NCBI RefSeq assembly: GCF_020857975.1
Contig: NZ_JACWUO010000006.1
Span: forward strand, 62,001-126,000
Direction of reading: 5' to 3'
DNA length: 64,000 nucleotides
Source: Stenotrophomonas rhizophila
GTDB taxonomy: Bacteria; Pseudomonadota; Gammaproteobacteria; Xanthomonadales; Xanthomonadaceae
Position numbers and translations under genes: made by a program. Positions 15,441 through 23,521 of the stretch are shown here, piece after piece; the first letter of the stretch is position 1, and each line of letters starts with the position of its first letter. Under the pieces are notes generated by a model. The model did no database searches and was not told where the DNA came from. It was given only the letters and a program-made list of their open reading frames with translations.

Positions 15441-15800
15441 TCAGGTTTCGCGGTAGCGGAGGGGGACGGTCAGCCGGGTGAACTCGTTGGACTGCAGGCT
15501 GCGTACACGGCGGCAGGTGACATCGAGCACGAACGCGCCCGGGCGGTCGCCGCGCGAGAGCGCCAGCTGCTTGATCTGCAGGCGGGGCTCCCAGCGCATG
15601 AGCGCCGTGGCAGCGGCGCCATATAGGCGCAACTGGGTGGTGCTGTTGAACGGCTGGTCGACCAGCTCGGGCAGCAGCGAGCCGAAGTCGCGGCGCTGCA
15701 CCCTCGTGCCAATGGGCGTGGTTAGGATGCGTGCGATGGACTGCACCAGGTGCGCGTCATCGTCCAGCCAGCGACCAGTGCTTGCATCCATACCCCTCAT
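15441..15800 (-). CDS. W: Baseplate wedge protein W (gp25-like)
   Basis: This protein of about 119 residues contains the gp25/GPW core: DAHLVQSIARILTTPIGTRV, QRRDFGSLLPELVDQP and the C-terminal strand. P2 W is 115 residues. I favour the ATG at 15800 (MRGMDASTGR), which has GGAG 9 bases upstream; the ATG at 15791 (MDASTGRW) is possible but its GAGG is too close. It forms the inner wedge around the hub. It lies downstream of the fibre genes and V, unlike P2 where V-W-J come first. Confidence 0.9.
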   Translation of the reverse strand: MRGMDASTGRWLDDDAHLVQSIARILTTPIGTRVQRRDFGSLLPELVDQPFNSTTQLRLYGAAATALMRWEPRLQIKQLALSRGDRPGAFVLDVTCRRVRSLQSNEFTRLTVPLRYRET

Positions 15801-15851
15801 CGCGCCGCACTCCGCAGGGGAGCGCAACGGCGCGGGAGGGGCAGATGGGGC

Positions 15852-15919
15852 GAGGTCAAAGCCATGACCTCATTCTGTTGACGGGCGTCGCCGAAGGCGC
15901 CCCTGTCTGCATGTATCAG
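15852..15919 (-). promoter_or_regulatory. Gap before W with inverted repeats and a degenerate Ogr-like half-site
   Basis: The 138-base gap upstream of W holds the palindrome GAGGTCA-N6-TGACCTC (15852-15871). Next to it is a GC hairpin GGGCGCC/GGCG(A)CGCC near 15885-15905. Farther upstream TATCAGCTACG shares its right half with the dyad at 27656. A late promoter here is possible; the evidence is weak. Confidence 0.3.
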
Positions 15920-15938
15920 CTACGCAAACACCAACGCC

Positions 15939-16397
15939 CTATGAAAGGCCGGAGATATCCGGCAGTCCCACGGGCGGAAGCTCTGGTGGCTTGGGTAGCT
16001 CGGGCATGGTGATGGTCGGCATCTCGATGCTGCAGGAGCCGATGCGCGACGAGGCCGATTCAATAGCCGCCTGCAGCTTGGCGATGGCCGCGGTGATCTG
16101 TGCGATCTGCAGCGGCAGCACCAGCATGGGCTTCACGTAAGGCTGCAGAAAGGCCGTGATGAAGTCGGTGATCCACGTGACGATCTGTGCAGGGTTGACG
16201 CCAGGCGGGCTGAGTAGCGCCAGCATCGGCTGCAGCGCCGACATCTGTGCGCCGATGCCGGCGAGCAGGGCGTTGGCCGACTGCATAGCTTCATCGGTGA
16301 GAGCCTGCAGTTCAGCGCAGGACTGCACCGCATTGATCTGGTCGGCCAGGCGCTCAAACGTTTCGGCGTTGAAGGGAAGGGAGCCTTGTGGGTTCAT
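15939..16397 (-). CDS. Phage protein between V and W, unknown function
   Basis: This is a 152-residue protein starting MNPQGSLPFNAETFERLADQ, with long amphipathic helices (LADQINAVQSCAELQALTDE; VLPLQIAQITAAIAKLQAAI) and a Pro-rich C-terminal tail (MPELPKPPELPPVGLPDISG). P2 has no gene at this point between V and W. The position inside the baseplate block suggests a baseplate or spike-associated role, but I recognise no family. I chose the ATG at 16397, 9 bases after the V stop; the longer frame upstream is an Arg/His-rich shadow of V. Confidence 0.7.
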   Translation of the reverse strand: MNPQGSLPFNAETFERLADQINAVQSCAELQALTDEAMQSANALLAGIGAQMSALQPMLALLSPPGVNPAQIVTWITDFITAFLQPYVKPMLVLPLQIAQITAAIAKLQAAIESASSRIGSCSIEMPTITMPELPKPPELPPVGLPDISGLS

Positions 16398-16405
16398 GGG
16401 GTGTC

Positions 16406-16984
16406 TCAGTAGATGTTGGTGACGCTGCCGCGCTCTACGCTCACGACCTGGCCGGTACCGGTGGTGAAGGTGCCGGTAGCGCCGGTGCCTGCGGACACGT
16501 TGCCATCGGCCGCGACGCTGCCTGTGACGTGAACCGTGGGCGAATCCAGCACCACCGCCGCGCTCGCATGTACCTCGGCCTGCTGGCAATTCACGATGAC
16601 CTGGCCTTTGCCGACATGCACGGACAGGGTCGAGGTTGCGTGGTTGAACTCGACCACGCTGCCGTCTGGATAGGTGGTGCGGTCCACGTCCTCGCTGGCG
16701 GCCGGTTGGGGGTACTGATCCTGCGGCGCGCTGCCGAGGATGACCGCCTGCGAAATGTCACCGTCAGGGCAAGCCAGTAGCACCTGCTCGCCGATGCCGG
16801 GTACAGACCAGGTGCGGCCATTAGGTCCAGCGCGGCGTTCCAGCCAGGTGATCCAGTTGGACTGAATCTCCCCGGTCTGGACGCGCACGCGTGCAGGCAT
16901 CGCGGGGCGGACGGCGATCACCGTGCCCCAGCGCAGCATGTTGCTGACCTCTGCGGGGATGTCGCCGCGCGCCATGCCGGTCAT
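16406..16984 (-). CDS. V: Baseplate spike protein V
   Basis: This is a 192-residue protein (MTGMARGDIPAEVSNMLRWG). The N-terminal OB-fold carries VRVQTGEIQSNWITWLERRA, WSVPGIGEQVLLACPDGDIS and QAVILGSAPQDQYPQPA, the Phage_base_V signature. The C-terminal half is a repetitive beta-helix (VEFNHATSTLSVHVGKGQVI and so on) forming the membrane-piercing spike. P2 V is 211 residues with an iron-binding HxH tip; here no HxH is evident at the tip. It overlaps the preceding gene by 4 bases. Confidence 0.92.
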   Translation of the reverse strand: MTGMARGDIPAEVSNMLRWGTVIAVRPAMPARVRVQTGEIQSNWITWLERRAGPNGRTWSVPGIGEQVLLACPDGDISQAVILGSAPQDQYPQPAASEDVDRTTYPDGSVVEFNHATSTLSVHVGKGQVIVNCQQAEVHASAAVVLDSPTVHVTGSVAADGNVSAGTGATGTFTTGTGQVVSVERGSVTNIY

Positions 16985-17595
16985 TCCGCCGCCCGGTCCG
17001 GGTTGGAGTCAGTAGGCGCCGGCGGCACTTCAACCGGCTGCGGCCGGGGTATCGGTTCCCACACGCTCTGCGCGTCGCTGTAGCACCACGGCCCCGTGTC
17101 ATCGCGCGGCGGTGCCTGATCGGTTGCCGTTGCGGGCAGTGGCTCACCCACGGCCAGCTGGGGCAGGTTGCACCCCGTTGCCTTCTCCCAGATGGCGGTC
17201 TGACTGTAGTCCGGCACCAGCACCCAGGAATCGAGCGCATCGCTCCACCGGTTTGCGGCCGGCTGGCCCATCGCGACCGGCAGCGGCGCGTCCAGCGTCA
17301 CCGTCGAGGGCAGCTGATCGCCCAGGGCTAGCGTATTGGGCGCGGCCATGGCGGTGGCTTTGTCCCACAGCATCGCGCTGCGGAAATCGGCCACGGTTTC
17401 CCAGGCGGACCGGTCCGCGCTGATGCGCCACCCCTGGTAGCGGCCAGCCTGCTGCACCGGCGGGAAGTCGACCGTATTGTCTGGCAGGGGGCAGCTGCCA
17501 TCGGCTTCGGGATAGATGCGGATCGGCAGGAGGTACAGGCCGGTCACTTCATCGAACGAGTGGCCGTAGGTTTCATGGGCTTGCTTCAGCTGCAT
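16981..17595 (-). CDS. Probable tail fibre assembly or accessory protein
   Basis: This is a 204-residue protein (MQLKQAHETYGHSFDEVTGL) rich in Trp and Pro. It has two to three similar units of the type WSDALDSWVLVPDYSQTAIW / EKATGCNLPQLAVGEPLP and SDAQSVWEPIPRPQPVE. Proteins with such repeats follow fibre genes in many phages and act in fibre folding or attachment. It lies 9 bases after the collar-type fibre gene and overlaps V. The assembly role is inferred from position and composition. Confidence 0.6.
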   Translation of the reverse strand: MQLKQAHETYGHSFDEVTGLYLLPIRIYPEADGSCPLPDNTVDFPPVQQAGRYQGWRISADRSAWETVADFRSAMLWDKATAMAAPNTLALGDQLPSTVTLDAPLPVAMGQPAANRWSDALDSWVLVPDYSQTAIWEKATGCNLPQLAVGEPLPATATDQAPPRDDTGPWCYSDAQSVWEPIPRPQPVEVPPAPTDSNPDRAAE

Positions 17596-17604
17596 GGTTG
17601 TTCC

Positions 17605-19059
17605 TCAGTAGGCGATGCAGAACAGCATCCGAATGCCGGCAGGCAGATTGCGGGTCGAGCCGGTGGCGGTGACGCTGATGATGTGGGTGTGATCGCCGAC
17701 CGCCGCGACGGAGACAGCGTGGCTGTGGCCGCCGGCGGCATTCATGCCGACGTTATGACCGTGGTTGCCGGCGCCATCGGTGGTGTAGGCGTGGGAGTGG
17801 CCGCCGGCCGGGCTGGTGTAGGGCCACGGGTTGTCGTAGTCGATGTTGCCGCCTGAACCCATGTGACGCGCATAGTCGGCACCCCACGGATACTGGGCGC
17901 CGGTCTCGGCGAAGGCGGTGAGGTGCTGGTGATCGCCCTGCCAGCCCGTGCCGCCCGTATGCCCGTGGACGCCCTGGTGGTCGGTCCATGCGCCATGGGC
18001 GTGGTCGCCCACCGCCCCTGCGCTGGCCGAGTGTGCGTGCCCGCCGGCGGCCGACGCGCTCGCATCGTGCGAGTGCGACATCACGGCCCCGTCGCTGGTC
18101 TGGCCTACCTTGGCCGGGTTGGCCGTGTGGATGATGCCGCTGTCTTCATCGACCTTGGGCAGCTTGAACGTGGTGCCCTCGGCGTTGCCGCCATAGGTGG
18201 TGCCGATGGCCGCAAACAGGCGGGGATACGCCTTGCGCAGCAGCTCGCTGCCGTCGCAGATCAGGGTGCCCTGGGGCGGGGCGATGCCGGCGAAGGTGAT
18301 CACCTGGCCGGGCATATAAGTGCTGGCGGGTACGCCGGTCAGGTTTTCCCAAGCCAGGTAGTGCGAGCCATGCTTGCCGTCCAGCAGGTCCGCATCCAGG
18401 CCATTGCCGTCGCCTTCGTCCTTCAATGCGGCATTCTTCAGACCCAGCAGCTCGCGGATTGCCTGATCAGTGGCAGCGGCGATCAGCTTCTTGGCGAACG
18501 CGCTGGGAGCGCCCGCACCGAACCGGCCATCGAGCAGTGCCCGCAGCGCCTTCGGGTGAATGGCGCGGGTGGCGTCGAGGCCCCCGGCCGTCTCTGCCGG
18601 CGTTGCCAGTTCCAGTGCGCCGGCCTTGTCCTCGGTGCCGATGTTGAGATCGAAGTTGGTATCGCCGAAGGTGATGTCGGTAGCGGCGATGTCAGCGAAC
18701 TGCAGATCGGCAGCAAGCAGCAGCACTGCCTGGGTGGACTTCTCGGCAAGCACGCTCGGTTGGCCATACACCGCCAGGAGGGTTCCATCGGCCAGGAACA
18801 GGCCCATCCCACGTACCGAATAAGTGGCGTCGGTTGCGTCGCGGGCCGTGACGTGGATCGTGTCTCGGGCAGTGGCGCCGCCCTTGATCGATAGCAGGCG
18901 GGTGTGTTCGCCCGGCAGGGTCTGCATCTCCCGGTCGGGCTCGATCACCTCGGCGGTAAGGCCAAGCGAATGAGCCAGCACCGGGGCTGTCCCATTCTGC
19001 TCGGCGTTGACGATGGCCTCACGGCCACGGCGGGTTACGGTGAATCTCAGGCCGGTCAT
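17605..19059 (-). CDS. H: Tail fibre protein with collar domain and HxH-rich tip
   Basis: This 484-residue fibre has an N-terminal gpH-type attachment domain (MTGLRFTVTRRGREAIVNAE, with FLADGTLLAVYGQPSVLAEK), then a short shaft. A tail collar domain follows (PGQVITFAGIAPPQGTLICD; RLFAAIGTTYGG; TFKLPKVDEDSG). The last 160 residues contain nine HxH motifs (HSH, HAH, HGH, HQH, HTH) spaced by Gly/Ala-rich turns. In T4 gp37 such HxH repeats bind a row of iron ions in a trimeric needle that recognises the receptor. This is probably the host-recognition tip. Confidence 0.9.
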   Translation of the reverse strand: MTGLRFTVTRRGREAIVNAEQNGTAPVLAHSLGLTAEVIEPDREMQTLPGEHTRLLSIKGGATARDTIHVTARDATDATYSVRGMGLFLADGTLLAVYGQPSVLAEKSTQAVLLLAADLQFADIAATDITFGDTNFDLNIGTEDKAGALELATPAETAGGLDATRAIHPKALRALLDGRFGAGAPSAFAKKLIAAATDQAIRELLGLKNAALKDEGDGNGLDADLLDGKHGSHYLAWENLTGVPASTYMPGQVITFAGIAPPQGTLICDGSELLRKAYPRLFAAIGTTYGGNAEGTTFKLPKVDEDSGIIHTANPAKVGQTSDGAVMSHSHDASASAAGGHAHSASAGAVGDHAHGAWTDHQGVHGHTGGTGWQGDHQHLTAFAETGAQYPWGADYARHMGSGGNIDYDNPWPYTSPAGGHSHAYTTDGAGNHGHNVGMNAAGGHSHAVSVAAVGDHTHIISVTATGSTRNLPAGIRMLFCIAY

Positions 19060-20471
19060 GGGGTAGTGGTTTCCGTAGCTTGCAAGCGGACAAAGATGCC
19101 GACGCGGGCAGCAGCGATGACGCCGACGCGGCCTGCCAGGTTGATGCCCTGGGTGAAGGTGAAGTGGCTGCGCACGGGCTTGGTGAGGTTCACTTCCGCG
19201 ATCACGTCATCGACGTACTGCGCGGTGGTGGTTTCACCGTCCTGGCCGCCGAGGGTCAAGGTCAGGCTGAAGGTGTGCGGGGTGCCACGCGGTGTGGTCT
19301 GCCACCACTCGGTGATCTCCACCGCGCCGCCGAAGCTGTTCACCACATCGGCGATGCTGCGGGCGGTGCCCTTGCGGCGCTGCACGATCAGGGAGTTGGC
19401 AACACGGGCACGCTTGACGGCCAACGGCCAGGTATTGCGCCACGTGTCGACGGACACGGTCCAGGCCAGCCAGGGGAGAAGATCCTCCGGACACGTGGTC
19501 GGGTTCCACAGCTGCCCCACGACGGAGTCGATGGCGGTGCTGCGGGCGATGGCGGCTTCGGCCAGGCGCTCCAAGCGTGTGGCATTGGGCGGCAGCAGCG
19601 AATCGGGCAGGTCATAGGCGATGGTCCCGTCCCAGGTCAGGACGGCACCGACCGGTGGCGCTTCGCCCAACGCGATCTGCATGCGCTCATCCAGCGCGTA
19701 GTCGGTGATCGACCGGGCACCGCCCCGCGTCGGGATGTAGGCGGTGGGGCCGGTGGCGGGTTCAAGTTGGGGTTGGGAAACGCGCAGCGTGACGTCCACT
19801 GCGCCGTAGGGGGCCACTGCTAGGTTGATGTAGCACTTGATGCCTGCAACATCGGGGTGGGTTAGCTTCCGAGTGATCGATACGCGCTGTAGCGCGCTCG
19901 GATTGCCCGGGCCACTGGCGCTGGTGGCAAGGTAGTCACCATTGGCGTTGCATTCGCCCAGCACCAGGCCACGCACCGGGTCGCTGAATCCGGTCACTGG
20001 ATCACCGCCGATCACCTGTACACCAACACTAGCGGTCCAGAGGCTGTTTCGCGCCGCAGGAACAGGTGTGGCCTGAAATGTCAGGTTGAACAGGCGCTCA
20101 ACCGGCCCGGTGTTCTTGCCGGCCAGTCGATAGTCGATGTACGGCGTGCCGTCGGGCAGTAGTCCCTTCGCCACCACGTGCCGGGTCCAATTAGCAAACG
20201 CCCCGGATGAGGAACTCCAGCCTGGAGGCAACCTTCCGATGCTGGGAATCGTGCCAACGACCGAAGTCAGCACATCGGAGTTCGCCAGCAGGTTGTGCCG
20301 CAGCTCCCGTGACAGCCGCAGGCGGCCTCGCCAGTCACGCCGATAGATCGAGGTGATCTCCGTGGCGAGACGGGTGGGCTTGCCCAGGAACGTCGGCGCG
20401 AAGACCGACCGCGAGCCATCGCCGATGCCTACCGGCTCATTGATCAGCCGTCTGGTGATCCGCTTACTCAT
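19056..20471 (-). CDS. I: Baseplate protein I fused to an N-terminal fibre-like jelly-roll module
   Basis: This is a 471-residue protein, against 176 for P2 gpI. Residues from about 285 match gpI (LLPPNATRLERLAEAAIARS, CPEDLLPWLAWTVSVDTWRN, QRRKGTARSIADVVNSFGGA). Residues 1-60 resemble a fibre connector (YRRDWRGRLRLSRELRHNLL). Residues about 60-252 look like a carbohydrate-binding jelly-roll: NLLANSD start, PPGWSSSSGAFANWTRHV, and a VSQPQLEPATGPTAYIPTRG end typical of fibre CBM-like domains. The ATG at 20471 overlaps the J stop by 8 bases. The fusion would place a binding module at the baseplate rim. Confidence 0.88.
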   Translation of the reverse strand: MSKRITRRLINEPVGIGDGSRSVFAPTFLGKPTRLATEITSIYRRDWRGRLRLSRELRHNLLANSDVLTSVVGTIPSIGRLPPGWSSSSGAFANWTRHVVAKGLLPDGTPYIDYRLAGKNTGPVERLFNLTFQATPVPAARNSLWTASVGVQVIGGDPVTGFSDPVRGLVLGECNANGDYLATSASGPGNPSALQRVSITRKLTHPDVAGIKCYINLAVAPYGAVDVTLRVSQPQLEPATGPTAYIPTRGGARSITDYALDERMQIALGEAPPVGAVLTWDGTIAYDLPDSLLPPNATRLERLAEAAIARSTAIDSVVGQLWNPTTCPEDLLPWLAWTVSVDTWRNTWPLAVKRARVANSLIVQRRKGTARSIADVVNSFGGAVEITEWWQTTPRGTPHTFSLTLTLGGQDGETTTAQYVDDVIAEVNLTKPVRSHFTFTQGINLAGRVGVIAAARVGIFVRLQATETTTP

Positions 20472-21354
20472 TGCCGCCCACGTGGACAATCTCAGCGCCG
20501 GTGCAGTACGCGGCCTGATGCTTGGCAATGAACAGGTCGGCCACGGGTTCCGTCAGCGTCACCCGCTGAACCCCCTCAACGTGCAGTGCTGCATACAGCC
20601 CCGAGCGTGGCACGTCACGCCCGAGCCGGTGCAGATCCTCCACATAGGCACGCAGGCGCCGATTCGCTTCCTCCAGCACCACGGTCGCGTCCGGGCCGGC
20701 ATAGGTGATGATCTCGGCCTTGACCGCGTAGCTCACGTTCTCGACTGCACGGACTGTGACCAGGTCAGTCAACGGCCGGACGTTGCCATCCATAAGTGCA
20801 TCGGTTACGCGCGCAATCAGCCCGCCGGATGGGATGCCGTCACCGCTGCGCGACAGCAGTGTTACCAGAACCTCCGCCGGGGCGGGGCTCATTGCGCTGG
20901 CATCCAGTACGTCAGGGTCTGCCGACAGCGCATGGAACAGGTACGCGCCCTCAGGACCGGCCACGCTGTAGCCTTCCGGCGCCAGCTGCACACGGCGGCG
21001 AAGTTCTCCATCGCTCTCCATCACCGCCGCCACGCCAGTCTTCGGCTCAGGCGGAGTGATCTGGTGCCGCACCACACCGAAGAAGGCGGCCAGGTTGTCC
21101 AGGTCGGCGCCGCCGGCGTAGGCCAGCATGTTGCCCTTGGCGCGCACGTTGAACGATTCGCGCAGGTGCACCTCTCGATACGCGGATACCTGTAGTGCCA
21201 CGCTCATCGGGTCCGACTCCAGCAGGTCGCCGTACTCGGGAGCGAGCAGATACAGAATCGCCTTGAGATCGGCATAGCACTGCTCAAAGCTGACCTGAAC
21301 GGTCAGATCCGGGACGGGCAGCTTCGACAGTTCGACGGCGGTAAAGGTGGACAT
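20464..21354 (-). CDS. J: Baseplate protein J
   Basis: This 296-residue protein begins MSTFTAVELSKLPVPDLTVQ. It contains LESDPMSVALQVSAYREVHL, NMLAYAGGADLDNLAAFFGV and the late GLYAALHVEGVQRVTLTEPV, all characteristic of the P2 gpJ/Mu gp47 wedge family. It connects fibres to the baseplate. A candidate Ogr dyad lies about 75 bases upstream of its start, so it probably opens a late operon. Confidence 0.94.
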   Translation of the reverse strand: MSTFTAVELSKLPVPDLTVQVSFEQCYADLKAILYLLAPEYGDLLESDPMSVALQVSAYREVHLRESFNVRAKGNMLAYAGGADLDNLAAFFGVVRHQITPPEPKTGVAAVMESDGELRRRVQLAPEGYSVAGPEGAYLFHALSADPDVLDASAMSPAPAEVLVTLLSRSGDGIPSGGLIARVTDALMDGNVRPLTDLVTVRAVENVSYAVKAEIITYAGPDATVVLEEANRRLRAYVEDLHRLGRDVPRSGLYAALHVEGVQRVTLTEPVADLFIAKHQAAYCTGAEIVHVGGNE

Positions 21355-21421
21355 GGCAACACCAGGCGCAGGGGCGTATCAAGGGTGTCATCGGCCCACA
21401 TCGGGGGCCATGTCGAGCGTG

Positions 21422-21440
21422 TGTAGCCGCAGCCTCTACG
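21422..21440 (-). promoter_or_regulatory. Candidate Ogr activator site upstream of J
   Basis: TGTAG-CCGCAGCCT-CTACG is a dyad of the form TGTAG-N9-CTACG, identical in its arms and spacing to the one at 27656-27674. It is about 77 bases upstream of the J start codon, which suits an activator bound near -55 of a late promoter starting near 21376. Confidence 0.5.
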
Positions 21441-21903
21441 GATTGCCGGCGGTGAGATGGCTCATGATCGCTTCGTGCACCAGCGCAAGGCTGTCGTTGG
21501 AGAAGCCGAGCAGGCGGCGCTGCTCATAGCGGATGCGTGGGCCGCCGCGGCTGACGCTATCGGAGCGGCCCTCTTGATGGATCGTGGCGATGCGGGATAC
21601 GCGCCCGACGAATCCGACCGACACCTGTTGGGCGCCCGCGCGTACACGGAAGTGCTTGGCCTGGCGCAGCTTGGCGAACATGGCCGCGCGCTTGATGCGA
21701 CCGGCCTTCTGCCGGGCCGGCGCCGGCTTGCGGCGTGGCGCATAGGCGCTGCCGTCAGGATTGCGCTGTGCGGCGATACGGCGCTGTTCCGCACGCCGCA
21801 GCTGCATACCCACGCGCCGGGCCAGGCGTACGCGCTGGGCGGACGCCAGGCGCGCCAGCAGCGGTTCTACCCACTGCTCCAATGCGCGCAGATCCTCAGA
21901 CAA
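21436..21903 (-). CDS. S: Tail completion protein S
   Basis: This 155-residue, very basic protein (MSEDLRALEQWVEPLLARLA) has the phage virion morphogenesis signature: RRVGMQLRRAEQRRIAAQRN followed by PDGSAYAPRRKP, then IATIHQEGRSDSVSRGGPRI and LLGFSNDSLALVHEAIMSHL. GpS is needed to complete the tail for joining to heads. It overlaps R by 8 bases. Confidence 0.92.
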   Translation of the reverse strand: MSEDLRALEQWVEPLLARLASAQRVRLARRVGMQLRRAEQRRIAAQRNPDGSAYAPRRKPAPARQKAGRIKRAAMFAKLRQAKHFRVRAGAQQVSVGFVGRVSRIATIHQEGRSDSVSRGGPRIRYEQRRLLGFSNDSLALVHEAIMSHLTAGNP

Positions 21904-22387
21904 GTGGGATGTCGGGAAGCGTGGCGACCAGGACTCCGGCCGCGTCGAGCACCGCGCCGCCGGCGAGCGACTGGGCGTGGTAGTCCTCGGTGGGCGGCTC
22001 GCCCACGTGGTTCAGTAGGAAGGTGCCATCGGCCTGCGCCACCACCACCACGCGCTCGCTCAGTGGCAGCTTGAGCGCCACGTCGACCAGGTCGTTTGCC
22101 AATACGTCGACATCGAAGGCGATGCCATCGCGGTGAGCCGGGTTGGCGAGTAGTTCGGGCTGGTGCCGCGTCACCCACTGCAACAGCGGCAGCATCACCG
22201 AGTCGGGACTGCCGGCGTAGTCGGTCAGAATCAGAGAGAGCGTGTAGAGGATCTGGAACGACAAGCCCGGTTCGTAGCTGCTCTGGACCTTGCCGTCTTC
22301 CACAAATACCAGCAGGCGGTCGGGACTGTCTAGCAGGCCGGGAACCGCCGCCAGCAGGTGGTCACGCAGCGAGCCGGGCTTAATCAT
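21896..22387 (-). CDS. R: Tail completion protein R
   Basis: This is a 163-residue protein beginning MIKPGSLRDHLLAAVPGLLD, the invariant opening of the gpR family (KP.sLR..L). It continues with PDRLLVFVEDGKVQSSYEPG and SVMLPLLQWVTRHQPELLAN. It acts with S in tail completion. It overlaps the Rz gene by 8 bases at its 5' end and S at its 3' end, as in P2 where lysB/lysC precede R. Confidence 0.93.
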   Translation of the reverse strand: MIKPGSLRDHLLAAVPGLLDSPDRLLVFVEDGKVQSSYEPGLSFQILYTLSLILTDYAGSPDSVMLPLLQWVTRHQPELLANPAHRDGIAFDVDVLANDLVDVALKLPLSERVVVVAQADGTFLLNHVGEPPTEDYHAQSLAGGAVLDAAGVLVATLPDIPLV

Positions 22388-22886
22388 GGGCCTGCGCCTG
22401 CCGCTGACGCACAGCGTCCTGCAGGCCGATCAGCTGCTCGCGGATGGCGTGGCAGCTGGTGTAGTTGTCGGCGACGGTGCTGGCGACGGTAGAGAGCGCA
22501 ATGCTGGCGGCGGGCGCATCAGAATCTCCGGCAGGTCCGGCCAGGGGGCGGTTCTCTGCGGCGGCGTCGTGCAGGCGGACAAAGCCAACAGGCACAGGAC
22601 AAGCGCGATCAGCTTGGGGCGTGACATAGACGGGAACCTCTTTGACGATGGTGGCGCCGGCCTCGCGGACGTACTGCACCCGGTCGACGTAGCGCGTGAT
22701 GACCTTGGCGTCGCCGCTGACTGCGTCGCGCTGCTGGATAGCCGCGTCGCGCTGGGCCTCGGCGTGATCGCGCTGGCGGCCAACGCCATCAATTCGTCGC
22801 TGCTGGATCAGGGCGACGACGACGCCCAGCAGCGTTACGATCACCAGCAGCGCGGCCAGGATCGCTGCCAGGCGGCGGGAGATCAC
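22380..22886 (-). CDS. lysB: Spanin inner-membrane subunit, Rz/LysB-like
   Basis: This is a 168-residue protein. Residues 5-28 form one membrane segment (RLAAILAALLVIVTLLGVVV), followed by a coiled-coil periplasmic domain (DHAEAQRDAAIQQRDAVSGD, EQLIGLQDAVRQRQAQAHD). This is the i-spanin arrangement; with the lipoprotein partner it fuses inner and outer membranes in the last step of lysis. The partner gene lies entirely inside it in another frame. Confidence 0.85.
   Translation of the reverse strand: MISRRLAAILAALLVIVTLLGVVVALIQQRRIDGVGRQRDHAEAQRDAAIQQRDAVSGDAKVITRYVDRVQYVREAGATIVKEVPVYVTPQADRACPVPVGFVRLHDAAAENRPLAGPAGDSDAPAASIALSTVASTVADNYTSCHAIREQLIGLQDAVRQRQAQAHD
22430..22627 (-). CDS. lysC: Spanin outer-membrane lipoprotein, Rz1/LysC-like, nested in lysB
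   Basis: The 65-residue frame starts MSRPKLIALVLCLLALSACT, a lipoprotein signal with lipobox LSAC, followed by a Pro-rich mature part (TPPQRTAPWPDLPEILMRPP). It is wholly contained in lysB in a different frame, the classic Rz/Rz1 nesting. The short Pro-rich o-spanin would meet the Rz coiled coil in the periplasm. Confidence 0.82.
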   Translation of the reverse strand: MSRPKLIALVLCLLALSACTTPPQRTAPWPDLPEILMRPPPALRSLPSPAPSPTTTPAATPSASS

Positions 22887-23521
22887 GCAGCCCCCAGGAC
22901 TTGCAGGGCGCGGTTGGTGCGGCTGATACGGTCGGCCATGCCCTCGGGAGTGGCGCGGGCGTTGACCGAACCAAGGTTGATACGCCGGCTGACCGCCAGC
23001 ACGTCGCCGCCATCGGCCAGCACGTTTAGGCCGGCATCCTTCCAGTAGGCGGCCGCCGCTGCCGCGCCAACGTCCACGTCCAGCAGCAGTTGCGGCTGCT
23101 CTTCCAGCGGCTCGCCGATCAGCTGGCCTACGTTTGCGTAGTTTCCGCGCCCGGTGACGTGAATCGGCCCGCGCCCTCTGTAGCGGTAGCCGTCGCCGCT
23201 GGCCTCATTGCCGTTGCCGTTGCGATTGGCGTAGACGCGATTGCCCAGCTTCACCGGCTGGTGCACCAACGCACCCACTTCGCTCGGAGCAAGACGCTTG
23301 CCGAACACTTCCAGCAGCCGCATGCGGCTGTAGCTCATGCCCTCTTCCACCTTGGATAGGCTCAGGCTTTCATGACCCAGCTGTGCGAGGAAGTGTGCCG
23401 TGCGCCGCCGGCTGTTGATGCCGAAGCGCGCCATGGCGGCGTTCAGCGCGGGCGCCCAGCGCTGCGCACGGGGCAGCGGACATTGCATGATCTGGCTCAA
23501 CTGCTCGGCAGTGATCATCAT
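22883..23521 (-). CDS. Endolysin, glycoside hydrolase family 19 type
   Basis: This 212-residue muralytic enzyme has the GH19 lysozyme/chitinase-like core: FLAQLGHESLSLSKVEEGMS with the catalytic Glu at residue 51 in GHES and a second acidic pair in KVEEG. Further core blocks are NRVYANRNGNGNEASGDGYR, YRGRGPIHVTGRGNYANVG and the C-terminal VSRRINLGSVNARATPEG. It cleaves the peptidoglycan glycan chain. There is no signal peptide, so release depends on the holins. I chose the paired ATG at 23521/23518, which overlaps the holin stop (ATGATGA). Confidence 0.9.
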   Translation of the reverse strand: MMITAEQLSQIMQCPLPRAQRWAPALNAAMARFGINSRRRTAHFLAQLGHESLSLSKVEEGMSYSRMRLLEVFGKRLAPSEVGALVHQPVKLGNRVYANRNGNGNEASGDGYRYRGRGPIHVTGRGNYANVGQLIGEPLEEQPQLLLDVDVGAAAAAAYWKDAGLNVLADGGDVLAVSRRINLGSVNARATPEGMADRISRTNRALQVLGAA

